DNA from: Streptomyces sp. NBC_00094
Lineage (GTDB): Bacteria; Actinomycetota; Actinomycetes; Streptomycetales; Streptomycetaceae
Reading direction: 5' to 3'
Assembly: GCF_026343125.1 (NCBI RefSeq)
Contig: NZ_JAPEMB010000001.1
Span: 7,011,501-7,075,500, forward strand
DNA: 64,000 nt
In this document: positions 9,659-17,643 of the stretch, in pieces
Numbering within the stretch: the stretch's first letter is position 1
Layout of the letters: the number at the start of each line of letters is the position of its first letter
Translations under genes and position numbers: made by a program
Notes under the pieces: model-generated
Seen by the model: only the letters and a program-made list of their open reading frames with translations
Told to the model about the DNA's origin: nothing
Database searches by the model: none

Positions 9659-10324
9659 TCACCCGCCGGGCAGTTCCTTCGCCCGGCGGGCGTAGCAGAA
9701 GACGTGGTCCTCCGGCCCGGCCTGTTCGTCGTCCGGCTGGAAGACGGAGACGGCGTGGTGGAGGACGTCGAGCCCGCACTCCTCGCGGATCTGCCGCACG
9801 TACTCCTCGGCCGAGAAGCTGGAGACCCTGACCCGGCGTCCCATCCACTCGATCTCCACGTCCTCGACGTCGGCCGGGACGGTGGCCGTCACGAGGTAGC
9901 CGCCGGGTGCCAGCCAGCCGGCCATCCGCCGCAGCGCGGCCGACACCTCGTCCCTGCCCATGACGAGCAGCGGGAAGAACGCGCACACGGCGTCGAAGCC
10001 GCCCTCGGGCGCGTCGAAGTCATGGACGCCGCACTGCTCGAACCGCGCCCCCGGCACCTGCGACCGGGCCAGCTCGACCATCGTGCGGGAGACGTCGATC
10101 CCCGTCACCGCGAACCCGGCCCGGGTCAGCCGGTCGGCGACCGGCCGGCCGGTGCCGCTGCCGACGTCGAGGACCCGGGCCCCCGCACCCAGCCGGCCGG
10201 TGAGCCAGTCGATCGCCGCGAGCTGCTCCGGGAGATGCCCGAAGGCCCGCTCGTAGCCGAGCCCCAGATCGTCGAAGAGCTCCGCCGCCGACAAGGCCCT
10301 CTGCTCCGCACCGTGTTCCCGCAC
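9659..10324 (-). CDS. class I SAM-dependent methyltransferase
   Basis: Cytosolic methyltransferase of 221 residues. SAM-binding motif I is RVLDVGSGTGRPVADRL, the post-I acidic residue is in GIDVSRTMVELAR, and motif IV lies near FDAVCAFFPLL, with a later MAGWLAPGGYLVTATVP loop. The acceptor substrate is not evident. GTG at 10324 is preferred because AAGGGA lies six bases upstream and the resulting N-terminus is normal for the family; longer in-frame extensions read as noncoding. Convergent with recQ and divergent from the lipoprotein gene. Confidence 0.8.
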   Translation of the reverse strand: MREHGAEQRALSAAELFDDLGLGYERAFGHLPEQLAAIDWLTGRLGAGARVLDVGSGTGRPVADRLTRAGFAVTGIDVSRTMVELARSQVPGARFEQCGVHDFDAPEGGFDAVCAFFPLLVMGRDEVSAALRRMAGWLAPGGYLVTATVPADVEDVEIEWMGRRVRVSSFSAEEYVRQIREECGLDVLHHAVSVFQPDDEQAGPEDHVFCYARRAKELPGG

Positions 10325-10439
10325 ACCGCTTCCCTTCGCCGCACCGTCCGGCCTCCGTACGGGCCGCCAGGCTGACCCACTACCCTTCTGGGGCGATCCG
10401 TACCACCCAGGCAGCGGGCGTCGACACCGGAGGACGGGC

Positions 10440-11375
10440 ATGACGGGGAACGGACGAAGGCTTCTGCGAGGCTGCGCCGCGACGGCGCTCGTCGGCGTCC
10501 TGGGCGTCGGAGCCGCTGCCTGCGGCGGCGGCTCCGAGGACGCGGCCGGCGGCTCGGCCATCGGCCTCACCGCCGCGCTCGGTACCGCCCCCGAGGAGGA
10601 CGCGGGCCAGACCCTCACCTACACGGACGTGACCGCGACCCGACGGCTGGTGAAGCAGGACAAGGCACTGTACGGCGGCCTCGCCACGTACGGAATCCCC
10701 GAGGTGGCGCAGGCGGGCTACGAGAACCGCCCCCTCAAGGAGACGCACGGGTTCGACGAGAACGACGTCGACACCTCGCTCCAGATCGGCTCCGACCGCT
10801 GGCGCCTCACCGGCCGCTTCGACGTGAACGCGGTCACCGACGGCCTGAAGAAGCTCGGGTTCGCCGAGAGCGCGAACGACGACGGCGCGCTCCTGAAGGA
10901 CCGCAACGGCGGACAGGTCGCCGTCTCGGCGTCCGTACGCTCCCTGTCCCTGTCGCCGGACACGCCCCCGCCCGCGCTCGCCACGCCGAAGGCGTCGGTC
11001 GCGGACGACCCCTCCTACCAGGCCGTCGCCCGCTGCGTCGGCGACAGCACGTACTACGCGACCTTCTACGGCGAGGCTCAGAAGAGCCGGACACCGGACG
11101 TCACCCTGTACGCCATCGGGGCCACCGTCCAGGCCGACGGCACGTCACGCGAGCGGCTCTGCGCGCTGACCAGCTCTCCCGAGGGCGCCGCACGCACGGC
11201 CGACAGGCTGCGCGCGACCGCCGCCTCCGGTGAGCGGTTCGCGGGAGCCACCGTCGACGCGGGCAGCGGCGCGACCCCCATGGTCACCATGGAGTGGGCC
11301 AACGGCCCGCAGGCGCTCCCCGGCGACCAGAACCGCACCCTGCAGCTCCCGAAGCTGTTCATGGGCGAGCGGTGA
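10440..11375 (+). CDS. lipoprotein of unknown function
   Basis: Exported protein of 311 residues with a type II signal: RRLLRGCAATALVGVLGV, then lipobox GAAAC with the lipidated cysteine at about residue 28. The mature part has two halves around repeated strand/helix patterns (RWRLTGRFDVNAVTDGLKKLGF and the late STYYATFYGEAQ region), with no known catalytic motif. The stop overlaps the next gene's GTG start, so the HD protein is translationally coupled to it. Function unknown. Confidence 0.75.
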   Translation: MTGNGRRLLRGCAATALVGVLGVGAAACGGGSEDAAGGSAIGLTAALGTAPEEDAGQTLTYTDVTATRRLVKQDKALYGGLATYGIPEVAQAGYENRPLKETHGFDENDVDTSLQIGSDRWRLTGRFDVNAVTDGLKKLGFAESANDDGALLKDRNGGQVAVSASVRSLSLSPDTPPPALATPKASVADDPSYQAVARCVGDSTYYATFYGEAQKSRTPDVTLYAIGATVQADGTSRERLCALTSSPEGAARTADRLRATAASGERFAGATVDAGSGATPMVTMEWANGPQALPGDQNRTLQLPKLFMGER

Positions 11376-11890
11376 GAACGCTCGCGGAGGTCGACGCACT
11401 CGCCGCGGACGCGCACGCCGGCCAGGTCGACCTGATCGGGGTGCCCTACGTCGAGCACGTCCGGGCCGTCGCCGCGGGGCTCGAACCCTTCGGCGAGGAG
11501 CTCGTGATGGCCGGACTCCTCCACGACGTCATCGAGGACACCGACTGGACGGCCGAGCGGCTCAGGGCCGCAGGCGTCCCGGACCGGGTCGTCGCCGTCG
11601 TCGAAGCCGTCACCAACCAGCCGGGGGTCTCGTACGAGGCCAAGATCCACCGCATCGCCGAGGACCCCGACGCCACCCTCGTGAAGATCGCCGACAACGC
11701 GCACAACAGCCGCCGGGACCGGGCCGCGGAACTTCCTCCCGCCCGGCGCGAGCGGCTCGCCGCCAAATACCGAGGCGCGCGGGACATCCTGTGGGCGGGA
11801 GTCGATCCCGAGCGGATCGCGTCGATCCTGACGGTGGTCAACCCGGCCCTCCTGACGGAACTGCGCGACGGGACCGCTCCGCGGAGGTGA
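11372..11890 (+). CDS. HD-domain phosphohydrolase, short (p)ppGpp hydrolase-like
   Basis: Cytosolic protein of 172 residues. The metal-binding HD set is H in YVEHVRA, H-D with E-D in LLHDVIEDTDW, and D in LVKIADNAHN, the layout of the RelA/SpoT hydrolase domain and stand-alone MESH1-type enzymes. No synthetase domain is present. Start GTG overlaps the lipoprotein stop (GTGA). It may hydrolyse (p)ppGpp or another nucleotide. Pairing a cytosolic HD enzyme with a surface lipoprotein is unusual and the functional link is unknown. Confidence 0.75.
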   Translation: MRTLAEVDALAADAHAGQVDLIGVPYVEHVRAVAAGLEPFGEELVMAGLLHDVIEDTDWTAERLRAAGVPDRVVAVVEAVTNQPGVSYEAKIHRIAEDPDATLVKIADNAHNSRRDRAAELPPARRERLAAKYRGARDILWAGVDPERIASILTVVNPALLTELRDGTAPRR

Positions 11891-11954
11891 CCCCGCCCAT
11901 CGGATGTGACCCGGCTCACGGGAACCCGCCCCGTGAGCCGGACAGACGACAGTC

Positions 11955-12641
11955 GTGAACAACGACACGCGCGCACGGATCCGGGCCGGGGACCCCTCGG
12001 CCTTCGCCGAACTCTTCGACTCCCACGCCCGGAGCGTCTACAACCACGCCTTCCGGCTGACCGGCGACTGGTCGGTCGCCGAGGACGTCATGTCGGCGAC
12101 CTACCTGGAGGCCTGGCGGCTGCGGCACAAGGTCGACCCCGAAGGGGGATCGCTCCGGCCCTGGCTCCTGGGCGTCGCCACCAACGTCGCCCGCAACCAC
12201 TGCCGGGGGAACCGGCGTTACCGGGCGGCCGCCGCCGCGTACGCCGCGGCCGGTGCCGCCGGGGTCCCGATGCCCGACCACGCCGCCGAGGTCGCGGGAC
12301 GGCTCGACGACCGGCGCCGTATCGCGGCCACCCTGCGGGCGCTCGGCACGCTCCGCCGCACCGAGCGCGAAGTCCTCGTGCTCTGCCTCTGGGAGGGCCT
12401 CGCCTACACCGAGGCCGCCGTGGCCCTGAACGTCCCGGTCGGCACCGTCCGCTCCCGGCTCTCGCGCGCCCGCGCCAAGCTCCGTACGGGAGCGGAAGAG
12501 GAACTGGCGCGGGAGATCCGTGAAGCCCGCCCGGACTTCCGGAAACCGGCCCGGGAAATCCGGGAACCCGCCGCTCGTACCCGACAGACAACAGGTGATC
12601 GCATGAACGCGGTCCGGCCCGCACAGGAGGGAACCCGATGA
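11955..12641 (+). CDS. ECF sigma-70 family RNA polymerase sigma factor
   Basis: Sigma factor of 228 residues. Region 2: ELFDSHARSVYNHAFRLTGDWSVAEDVMSATYLEAWR and LRPWLLGVATNVARNHCR. Region 4: TLRRTEREVLVLCLWEGLAYTEAAVALNVPVGTVRSRLSRARAKLR. A C-terminal extension of about 45 residues beyond region 4 is charged and unstructured. Start GTG. Its stop overlaps the ATG of a CU044_5270-type membrane protein by four bases, a layout very common in Streptomyces for a sigma factor and its cognate partner. Confidence 0.9.
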   Translation: MNNDTRARIRAGDPSAFAELFDSHARSVYNHAFRLTGDWSVAEDVMSATYLEAWRLRHKVDPEGGSLRPWLLGVATNVARNHCRGNRRYRAAAAAYAAAGAAGVPMPDHAAEVAGRLDDRRRIAATLRALGTLRRTEREVLVLCLWEGLAYTEAAVALNVPVGTVRSRLSRARAKLRTGAEEELAREIREARPDFRKPAREIREPAARTRQTTGDRMNAVRPAQEGTR

Positions 12642-13711
12642 ACCTCGACCCGACCGAGCCCCACACGGCACCCCGGCACGAAGCCGGTGACCTCCCGGCG
12701 ATCGAGGAGCGCGAACTTCCTCCGGGCCGTCACCAGTTCCACAAGGAGCGCCTGATGAGCCAGATCCACGACGACCGCCTCGCCACCGCCACCGCGAGCG
12801 CCCCGGGCAAGCGCAACCCCTTCCTCCGGAAGGTGTTCCTCCTGCCGGCCGCGACGGCGCTCGCCGGAGCCCTCGCCGTCGGCGTCCTCGTCCTCACGCC
12901 GGGAGACCCGTCCGGCACCCGGGACGACCGCGCCACCGGCCCCGCCCTCACCACCCGGATCGGTGCCGTCGACGCGAAGGGAACTCCCCAGCTCCTGGAC
13001 CGCATCTCCCTCGCCGCGGCCGAGGCGAACGCCCCGCAGGGCCGCGCCGGCCAGTACGTCTACATCGAGACCCGGGGCGCGAACACGCACGTCAGGACCG
13101 ACGGCGACGTGCGCACCCTCGTCAGCGACCCCCTGCAGACCCGGCAGTCCTGGCGTTCCCCCGACGGCCGCGAGGGCTGGCTGATCGACGGCGGCACCGG
13201 ACCCGAGGGCATCACCCTGTCGGGTCTCGACGAGCAGGGCAACGTCCCGGAGCCGCACCTCGGCGCGCCCTCGCACGACTACCTCGCCGCGCTCCCCACC
13301 GACCCCGACGCGCTGCTGCGGAAGATCTACAAGGAGACCGAGGGCCAGGGCAACGGCCCCGACCAGCAGGCCTTCACGACCATCGGCGACCTGCTCATCG
13401 AGAGCTGGCCGTCGCCCCGGCTCACCGCCGCGCTCTACCGGGCCGCCGCGAAGATCCCCGGTGTGGTCATGGTGGACAGCGCGACCGATGCCATCGGCCG
13501 CAAGGGCGTCGCGATCGCGCGACTCGACGAGACCGGCGGCCAGCGCACCGAGTGGATCTTCGACAGCAAGACCTTCACCTTCCTGGGCGAGCGCACGGTC
13601 CAGGTCGAGGGTGCGGGAGGCGACGGCGGGCTGATCGAGCCCGGAACCGTCGTCTCCACCAACGCGATCGTGGTGAGGGCCTTCGTCGACGACATGAAGG
13701 TCACCCCGTAG
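12638..13711 (+). CDS. CU044_5270 family membrane protein, sigma factor partner
   Basis: Protein of 357 residues with a cytosolic N-terminus (about 1-63), one membrane segment (about 64-86, VFLLPAATALAGALAVGVLVL), and a large extracytoplasmic part containing VYIETRGANTHV, QSWRSPDGREGWLIDGG and the late KGVAIARLDETGGQRTEWIFDSKTFTFLGER strand, as in the CU044_5270 family. The ATG overlaps the sigma factor stop, so it probably restrains or senses for that sigma factor. Its 3' end overlaps the convergent glycerophosphodiester phosphodiesterase gene by 11 bases. Confidence 0.8.
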   Translation: MNLDPTEPHTAPRHEAGDLPAIEERELPPGRHQFHKERLMSQIHDDRLATATASAPGKRNPFLRKVFLLPAATALAGALAVGVLVLTPGDPSGTRDDRATGPALTTRIGAVDAKGTPQLLDRISLAAAEANAPQGRAGQYVYIETRGANTHVRTDGDVRTLVSDPLQTRQSWRSPDGREGWLIDGGTGPEGITLSGLDEQGNVPEPHLGAPSHDYLAALPTDPDALLRKIYKETEGQGNGPDQQAFTTIGDLLIESWPSPRLTAALYRAAAKIPGVVMVDSATDAIGRKGVAIARLDETGGQRTEWIFDSKTFTFLGERTVQVEGAGGDGGLIEPGTVVSTNAIVVRAFVDDMKVTP

Positions 13712-14612
13712 GGGTCGTTCCGGCGATCCAACCGGCCAGCTCGGTCGGCCGGTTGGTGATGATCCCGTCCACCCCGAGGGAGTCCAGCGCCTTCCAGCGG
13801 TCGGGCTTGTCGACCGTCCACACGTTCACGGCCACGCCCGCCGCGTGCAGGTCCCGGACGACGTGTGGGCGGGCGGCGAGCGCGGTGTCCGAGACGTTGT
13901 ACGCCGTGAGGCCCAACTCCTGGGCGAGGGCGACCGGGTCCGCGTCGAGGCTCGAGCGCAGCAGCCCGATCGGCAGGTCGGGCGCCAGCTCGTGGACGTA
14001 CCGCAGGGACGGGATCTCGAAGCTCTGCACGAAGACCCGGCCGCTCATGGACTGTTCCCGGATGTCCTGGACGATCCGGGCCACCTCGGCGTGACCGTGC
14101 CGGCCCTTGATCTCCAGGAGCAGGTTCCCGCCGCGCTCGCGGAGATCCGCCAACTGGGCGGCGAGCGTGGGGATCCGGGTCCCGGCGTACGCGGGCGCGA
14201 ACCACGAGCCGGCGTCCAGCGCGTCGAGCTGGTCGGCCGTCAGGGAGCGGATCGGGCCGGTGCCGTCGGTGGTCCGGTCGACGGTCGGGTCGTGCAGGAC
14301 GTACGGCACGCCGTCCTTGCTCGGCTGGACGTCGTTCTCGATCCAGGTGGCCCCGCCGCGTCTGGCCACCTCGTCGGAGACCAGGGTGTTCTCGGGAGCG
14401 GCGGAGGAAGCGCCCCGGTGGGCGAGGACCGTCGGCGCCGCCGCGGCGTTCCGGATCCACGGGTTCGGGGCGGCGCCGCGCGGGGTCGCCGGTTCGGCGG
14501 CGAGGGGCGTGGGGGGAGCGGCCACCAGCAGAACGGCGGCGAGCGCCGTCGAGCCGTAGGCGATGCGCCGGGGGTGCCACGATCGGGGAGCGGTCGACGG
14601 TGCGTGCTTCAT
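13701..14612 (-). CDS. secreted glycerophosphodiester phosphodiesterase
   Basis: Exported enzyme of 303 residues that hydrolyses glycerophosphodiesters to glycerol-3-phosphate and an alcohol. A signal peptide (STALAAVLLVAAPPTPLAA) precedes the TIM-barrel domain. Landmarks: LAHRGASSAAPENTL (catalytic His and Glu/Asn), WIENDVQPSKDGVPYVLHDPTVDRTTDG, LEIKGRHG, FVQSFE and VNVWTVDKPDRWKALDSLGVDGIITNRP. The ATG at 14612 is followed directly by the signal. Probably a phosphate/glycerol scavenger. It ends 11 bases inside the opposing CU044_5270 gene. Confidence 0.9.
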   Translation of the reverse strand: MKHAPSTAPRSWHPRRIAYGSTALAAVLLVAAPPTPLAAEPATPRGAAPNPWIRNAAAAPTVLAHRGASSAAPENTLVSDEVARRGGATWIENDVQPSKDGVPYVLHDPTVDRTTDGTGPIRSLTADQLDALDAGSWFAPAYAGTRIPTLAAQLADLRERGGNLLLEIKGRHGHAEVARIVQDIREQSMSGRVFVQSFEIPSLRYVHELAPDLPIGLLRSSLDADPVALAQELGLTAYNVSDTALAARPHVVRDLHAAGVAVNVWTVDKPDRWKALDSLGVDGIITNRPTELAGWIAGTTPTG

Positions 14613-14813
14613 GAAGTCAGAGCTTAGGTACGCGGAGTGACGCCGCATGGATCACACACCGGACGGCAGGTGACGAATCGGTGGCGCCACCGATGCGACG
14701 GCGACGCGCTGCGCAACGACTTCGCCGCAACGCCCGTCTGCGGCATGGTGTGAGGTGTGCCCGCAGCCGTGCCATCGGGGGACCACGGCCGGGCGTGAGG
14801 AGTCGGGGGACTC

Positions 14814-15110
14814 ATGAAAACGGACATGAGTACGGGTACGGACGCGGGCGCGGGCATGGATACCGACATGGGCACGGCCACGGGCATGGGCACGGCCACC
14901 GCCACGGCCAAGGGCACGGCAACGCACACGCGCAAGGGGCCCGAGCGTGGGCGAGGCGTCCTGGAAGGGGCGTTCGCCCTCCTCGACGCCCTGCGCCGGA
15001 ACGGCGACGAGGCCGGAGTCACCGAGCTGGCCGGCGCCGAGACGCAGTGGCGCTCCCTGGAGGGCTCCGGCGGCGTGTACACCATCGCCTACCGGGTGAT
15101 CGACATCTGA
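14814..15110 (+). CDS. small protein with an IclR-like helix-turn-helix fragment
   Basis: Protein of 98 residues with GGGGGA four bases before its ATG. Residues 1-40 are a threonine/glycine/methionine-rich repeat segment. Residues about 45-72 (GVLEGAFALLDALRR, then DEAGVTELAGA) closely resemble the first helices of an IclR-type winged helix-turn-helix, but the recognition helix, wing and effector domain are missing; the tail is SGGVYTIAYRVIDI. It could be a degraded regulator or a small DNA- or protein-binding product. Confidence 0.5.
   Translation: MKTDMSTGTDAGAGMDTDMGTATGMGTATATAKGTATHTRKGPERGRGVLEGAFALLDALRRNGDEAGVTELAGAETQWRSLEGSGGVYTIAYRVIDI
14820..14935 (+). repeat. low-complexity ggcacggccac-type repeats
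   Basis: Interrupted 6- and 12-base units built from ggcatgggcac and ggccacggc encode the TDMGTATGMGTATATA-like N-terminus of the small IclR-like protein. Likely arose by slippage. Confidence 0.7.
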
Positions 15111-15123
15111 CGCATCCCCAGGA

Positions 15124-15169
15124 CGTGGGGAAGGGCCGTGCCGGAACACCGGCACGGCCCTTCCCCACG
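15124..15169. terminator. bidirectional terminator, 21-bp stem
   Basis: A perfect 21-bp inverted repeat (arm 15124-15144 starts CGTGGGGAAGGGCC) with loop AACA (15145-15148) sits between the convergent small IclR-like gene and bglC. No long T-run follows, as is usual in high-GC actinomycetes. Confidence 0.85.
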
Positions 15170-15177
15170 CTCCCGGC

Positions 15178-16620
15178 TCAGTCGCCTTCCGGGGCCCGCA
15201 GCTCGCCCGACCGCGCCACCCGCGCGTACCAGCGAGCGCTGGACTTCGGGGTGCGCTCCAGGGTGTCGTAGTCCACCCGGACCGCGCCGAACCGCTTCGC
15301 GTAGCCGTACGCCCACTCGAAGTTGTCGAGCAGCGACCAGAGGAAGTACCCGCGCACGTCGACGCCGTCGGTGAGCGCGCGGTGCACGGCCTCCAGGTGC
15401 GCGTGCACGTAGGCGGCGCGCTCCGGGTCGTGCACCGAGCCGTCCTCGCCGACCTCGTCCTCGTACGCGGCGCCGTTCTCGCTGATCACCAGCGGGAGTC
15501 CGGGGTACGCGGCGGAGACCCGGGTCAGCAGGTCGTACAGGGCGCTCGCGTCGACCGGCCAGCCCATCGCCGTCCGCTCGCCGGGCGCGCGGTGGAAGGC
15601 GACGGAGTCCGCGCCGGGCCACGGGGAGTGCTCGCTGTTGCCATGGCCGTCGTCCTGCGGCTTCTCCGCCCCCTCCGGGACGTGCGAGACCAGCGTCGGC
15701 GTGTAGTAGTTGATGGCGAGCAGGTCCAGCGGCTGCTTCGCCGCGGCGGTGTCGCCGTCCCGGACGAAGGACCAGTCGGTGAGGTGCGCGGTGTCGGCGA
15801 GCAGGTCCTCCGGGTAGGCGCCCTCCAGCATCGGACCCAGCCAGATCCGGTTGCCGACGGCGTCGATACGGCGGGCCGCGTCCCGGTCCTCGGCCGAAGC
15901 CGTCAGCGGGCGCACCTCGTGCAGGTTGAGGGAGACCGCGAGCTGCCGGTCCGCCGGCAGCGCCGACCGCAGGGCCTGCACGGCGAGGCCGTGCCCGAGG
16001 TTGAGGTGGTGCGCGGCGCGCAGCGCGTCGACGGGGTGGGTGCGGCCCGGGGCGTGGACCCCGGAGCCGTATCCCAGGAAGGCGCTGCACCAGGGCTCGT
16101 TGAGGGTGGTCCACCGGGTGACCCGGTCGCCGAGGGCGCCCGCGACGATCCCGGCGTACTCGGCGAACCGTTCGGCGGTCGCCCGCTCCGGCCAGCCGCC
16201 GGCGTCCTCCAGCTCCTGGGGCAGGTCCCAGTGGTAGAGCGTCAGGGCCGGCTCGATCCCGGCGGCGAGCAGCTCGTCGACGAGGCGCCGGTAGAAGTCC
16301 AGGCCCTGCTGGACGGCCGGGCCCCGGCCGGTGGGCTGGACCCGGGACCAGGAGACGGAGAACCGGTAGGCGTTCAGGCCCAGTTCGGACATGATGCCGA
16401 CGTCTTCGCGGAACCGGTGGTAGTGGTCCACGGCCACGTCACCGGTGTGGCCGTCGAAGACCTTGCCGGGGGTGTGCGAGAAGGTGTCCCAGATGGACGG
16501 CGTGCGACCGTCCTCCGCTGCCGCCCCTTCGATCTGGTAGGCGGCGGTGGCGGCGCCCCAGAGGAAGTCGGACGGGAACGAGCGGATGGCGGTGAGCGGC
16601 CGGGTTTCGGACGCGGTCAT
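15178..16620 (-). CDS. bglC: GH1 beta-glucosidase BglC
   Basis: Cytosolic family 1 glycosidase of 480 residues that cleaves imported cellobiose and cello-oligosaccharides to glucose. The N-terminal signature is FPSDFLWGAATAAYQIEG; the acid/base is E175 in TLNEPW; the nucleophile is E381 in VISENG; the end carries GYFLWSLLDNFEWAYGY. No signal peptide, consistent with action after uptake. It is the last gene after cebEFG, and a 12-of-14 CebR box lies at its start, so CebR may act on this gene separately. The terminator at 15124-15169 follows. Confidence 0.93.
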   Translation of the reverse strand: MTASETRPLTAIRSFPSDFLWGAATAAYQIEGAAAEDGRTPSIWDTFSHTPGKVFDGHTGDVAVDHYHRFREDVGIMSELGLNAYRFSVSWSRVQPTGRGPAVQQGLDFYRRLVDELLAAGIEPALTLYHWDLPQELEDAGGWPERATAERFAEYAGIVAGALGDRVTRWTTLNEPWCSAFLGYGSGVHAPGRTHPVDALRAAHHLNLGHGLAVQALRSALPADRQLAVSLNLHEVRPLTASAEDRDAARRIDAVGNRIWLGPMLEGAYPEDLLADTAHLTDWSFVRDGDTAAAKQPLDLLAINYYTPTLVSHVPEGAEKPQDDGHGNSEHSPWPGADSVAFHRAPGERTAMGWPVDASALYDLLTRVSAAYPGLPLVISENGAAYEDEVGEDGSVHDPERAAYVHAHLEAVHRALTDGVDVRGYFLWSLLDNFEWAYGYAKRFGAVRVDYDTLERTPKSSARWYARVARSGELRAPEGD

Positions 16621-16621
16621 A

Positions 16622-16635
16622 GGAGAGCGCTCCCA
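16622..16635. promoter_or_regulatory. near-perfect CebR box at the bglC start
   Basis: GGAGAGCGCTCCCA matches TGGGAGCGCTCCCA at 12 of 14 positions. It lies one base upstream of the bglC ATG and covers the ribosome-binding region, so it would block an internal promoter or elongation rather than the main cebE promoter. Confidence 0.7.
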
Positions 16636-16706
16636 ACGCGTATACGGGGTAGGTACGTTCGGGTATGTGCGAGTGCGGGCGGTGCCGCGTGGGGTGCGGC
16701 GGCCGG

Positions 16707-17639
16707 TCAGCTCTTGACGGCGCCGGCCGTGATGCCGCCCACGATGTGCTTGCCCAGGAAGGCGAAGACGAGCAGCAGCGGCACGGTGGATATCAGGGCG
16801 CCCGTCAGGACGACGGCGTGGTCCACGGTGTGGTTTCCCGCTCCGAGGCCGGCGAGGGCCACCTGGAGGGTGGGGTTGCCGTCCTGGGTGAGTGCGATGA
16901 ACGGCCAGAAGAAGTCGTTCCACGCCTGGACGAAGACGAGCATGCCGAGCACGGCCATGGCGGGCCTGGCCACCGGGAAGACCACGTGCCAGATCACCCG
17001 GAGACTGTGCGCCCCGTCCATCCGGGCCGCCTCCACGAGCTCGATCGGCAGGGCCTCGAGGAGGAACTGGCGCATGAAGAACACGCCGAAGGCGGCGACC
17101 AGCGAGGGCAGGACGACCGACTGGAGCTGGTCGAACCAGCCGAGGTCGGTGATGATCTGGTACAGCGGGATGACGCTGAGCTGCGGCGGGATCGTCATCG
17201 TGGCGACCACGAGCGAGAGCAGCATGCCGCGCCCCCGGAAGGGCAGCTTGGCGAAGGCGAAGCCGGCGAGCGTGGAGAAGACGACGGTGGACACGGCCAC
17301 CAGACCGGCCACGACCGTGGTGTTGATCAGCGCCTCGCCCATGTGGACCTGGTTCCAGGCGAAGCTGAGGTTGTCCAGGAGACGGGGACCCGGCAGCAGC
17401 GGCGCCGGCGCCTGGACCACGCGCTCGCCGCTGTGGGAGGCGGCGACCAGGTTCCAGTACAGCGGGAAGAGCGAGACCACGGCGGCCACGGCCAGCAGGA
17501 CGTAGGTCAGCGGCCCGGCGTGGTGCTGGCGGCCGGCGGTCTGGCGGAAACGACGGCCTGACCGGTGACCGGACCGAGGTGTCCCCGGCTGATGCGGGAC
17601 TGCGGCCTCGGCGGTCGTCGTGTCGAGAGTGCGGGCCAT
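16707..17639 (-). CDS. cebG: cello-oligosaccharide ABC transporter permease CebG
   Basis: Inner-membrane permease of 310 residues with six predicted helices (first at about 45-65, LTYVLLAVAAVVSLFPLYW). The cytosolic EAA loop that contacts the ATPase is EAARMDGAHSLRVIWHVVFPVARP. Starts four bases after the cebF stop and is followed by bglC. No ATPase gene is present, consistent with energising by a shared MsiK-type ATPase. Confidence 0.9.
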   Translation of the reverse strand: MARTLDTTTAEAAVPHQPGTPRSGHRSGRRFRQTAGRQHHAGPLTYVLLAVAAVVSLFPLYWNLVAASHSGERVVQAPAPLLPGPRLLDNLSFAWNQVHMGEALINTTVVAGLVAVSTVVFSTLAGFAFAKLPFRGRGMLLSLVVATMTIPPQLSVIPLYQIITDLGWFDQLQSVVLPSLVAAFGVFFMRQFLLEALPIELVEAARMDGAHSLRVIWHVVFPVARPAMAVLGMLVFVQAWNDFFWPFIALTQDGNPTLQVALAGLGAGNHTVDHAVVLTGALISTVPLLLVFAFLGKHIVGGITAGAVKS

Positions 17640-17643
17640 GAGG

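Noticed and set aside
14814..14940. Possible minisatellite or CRISPR-like array
   Set aside because: Units are short, in frame, imperfect and lack unique spacers; they are a low-complexity coding segment.
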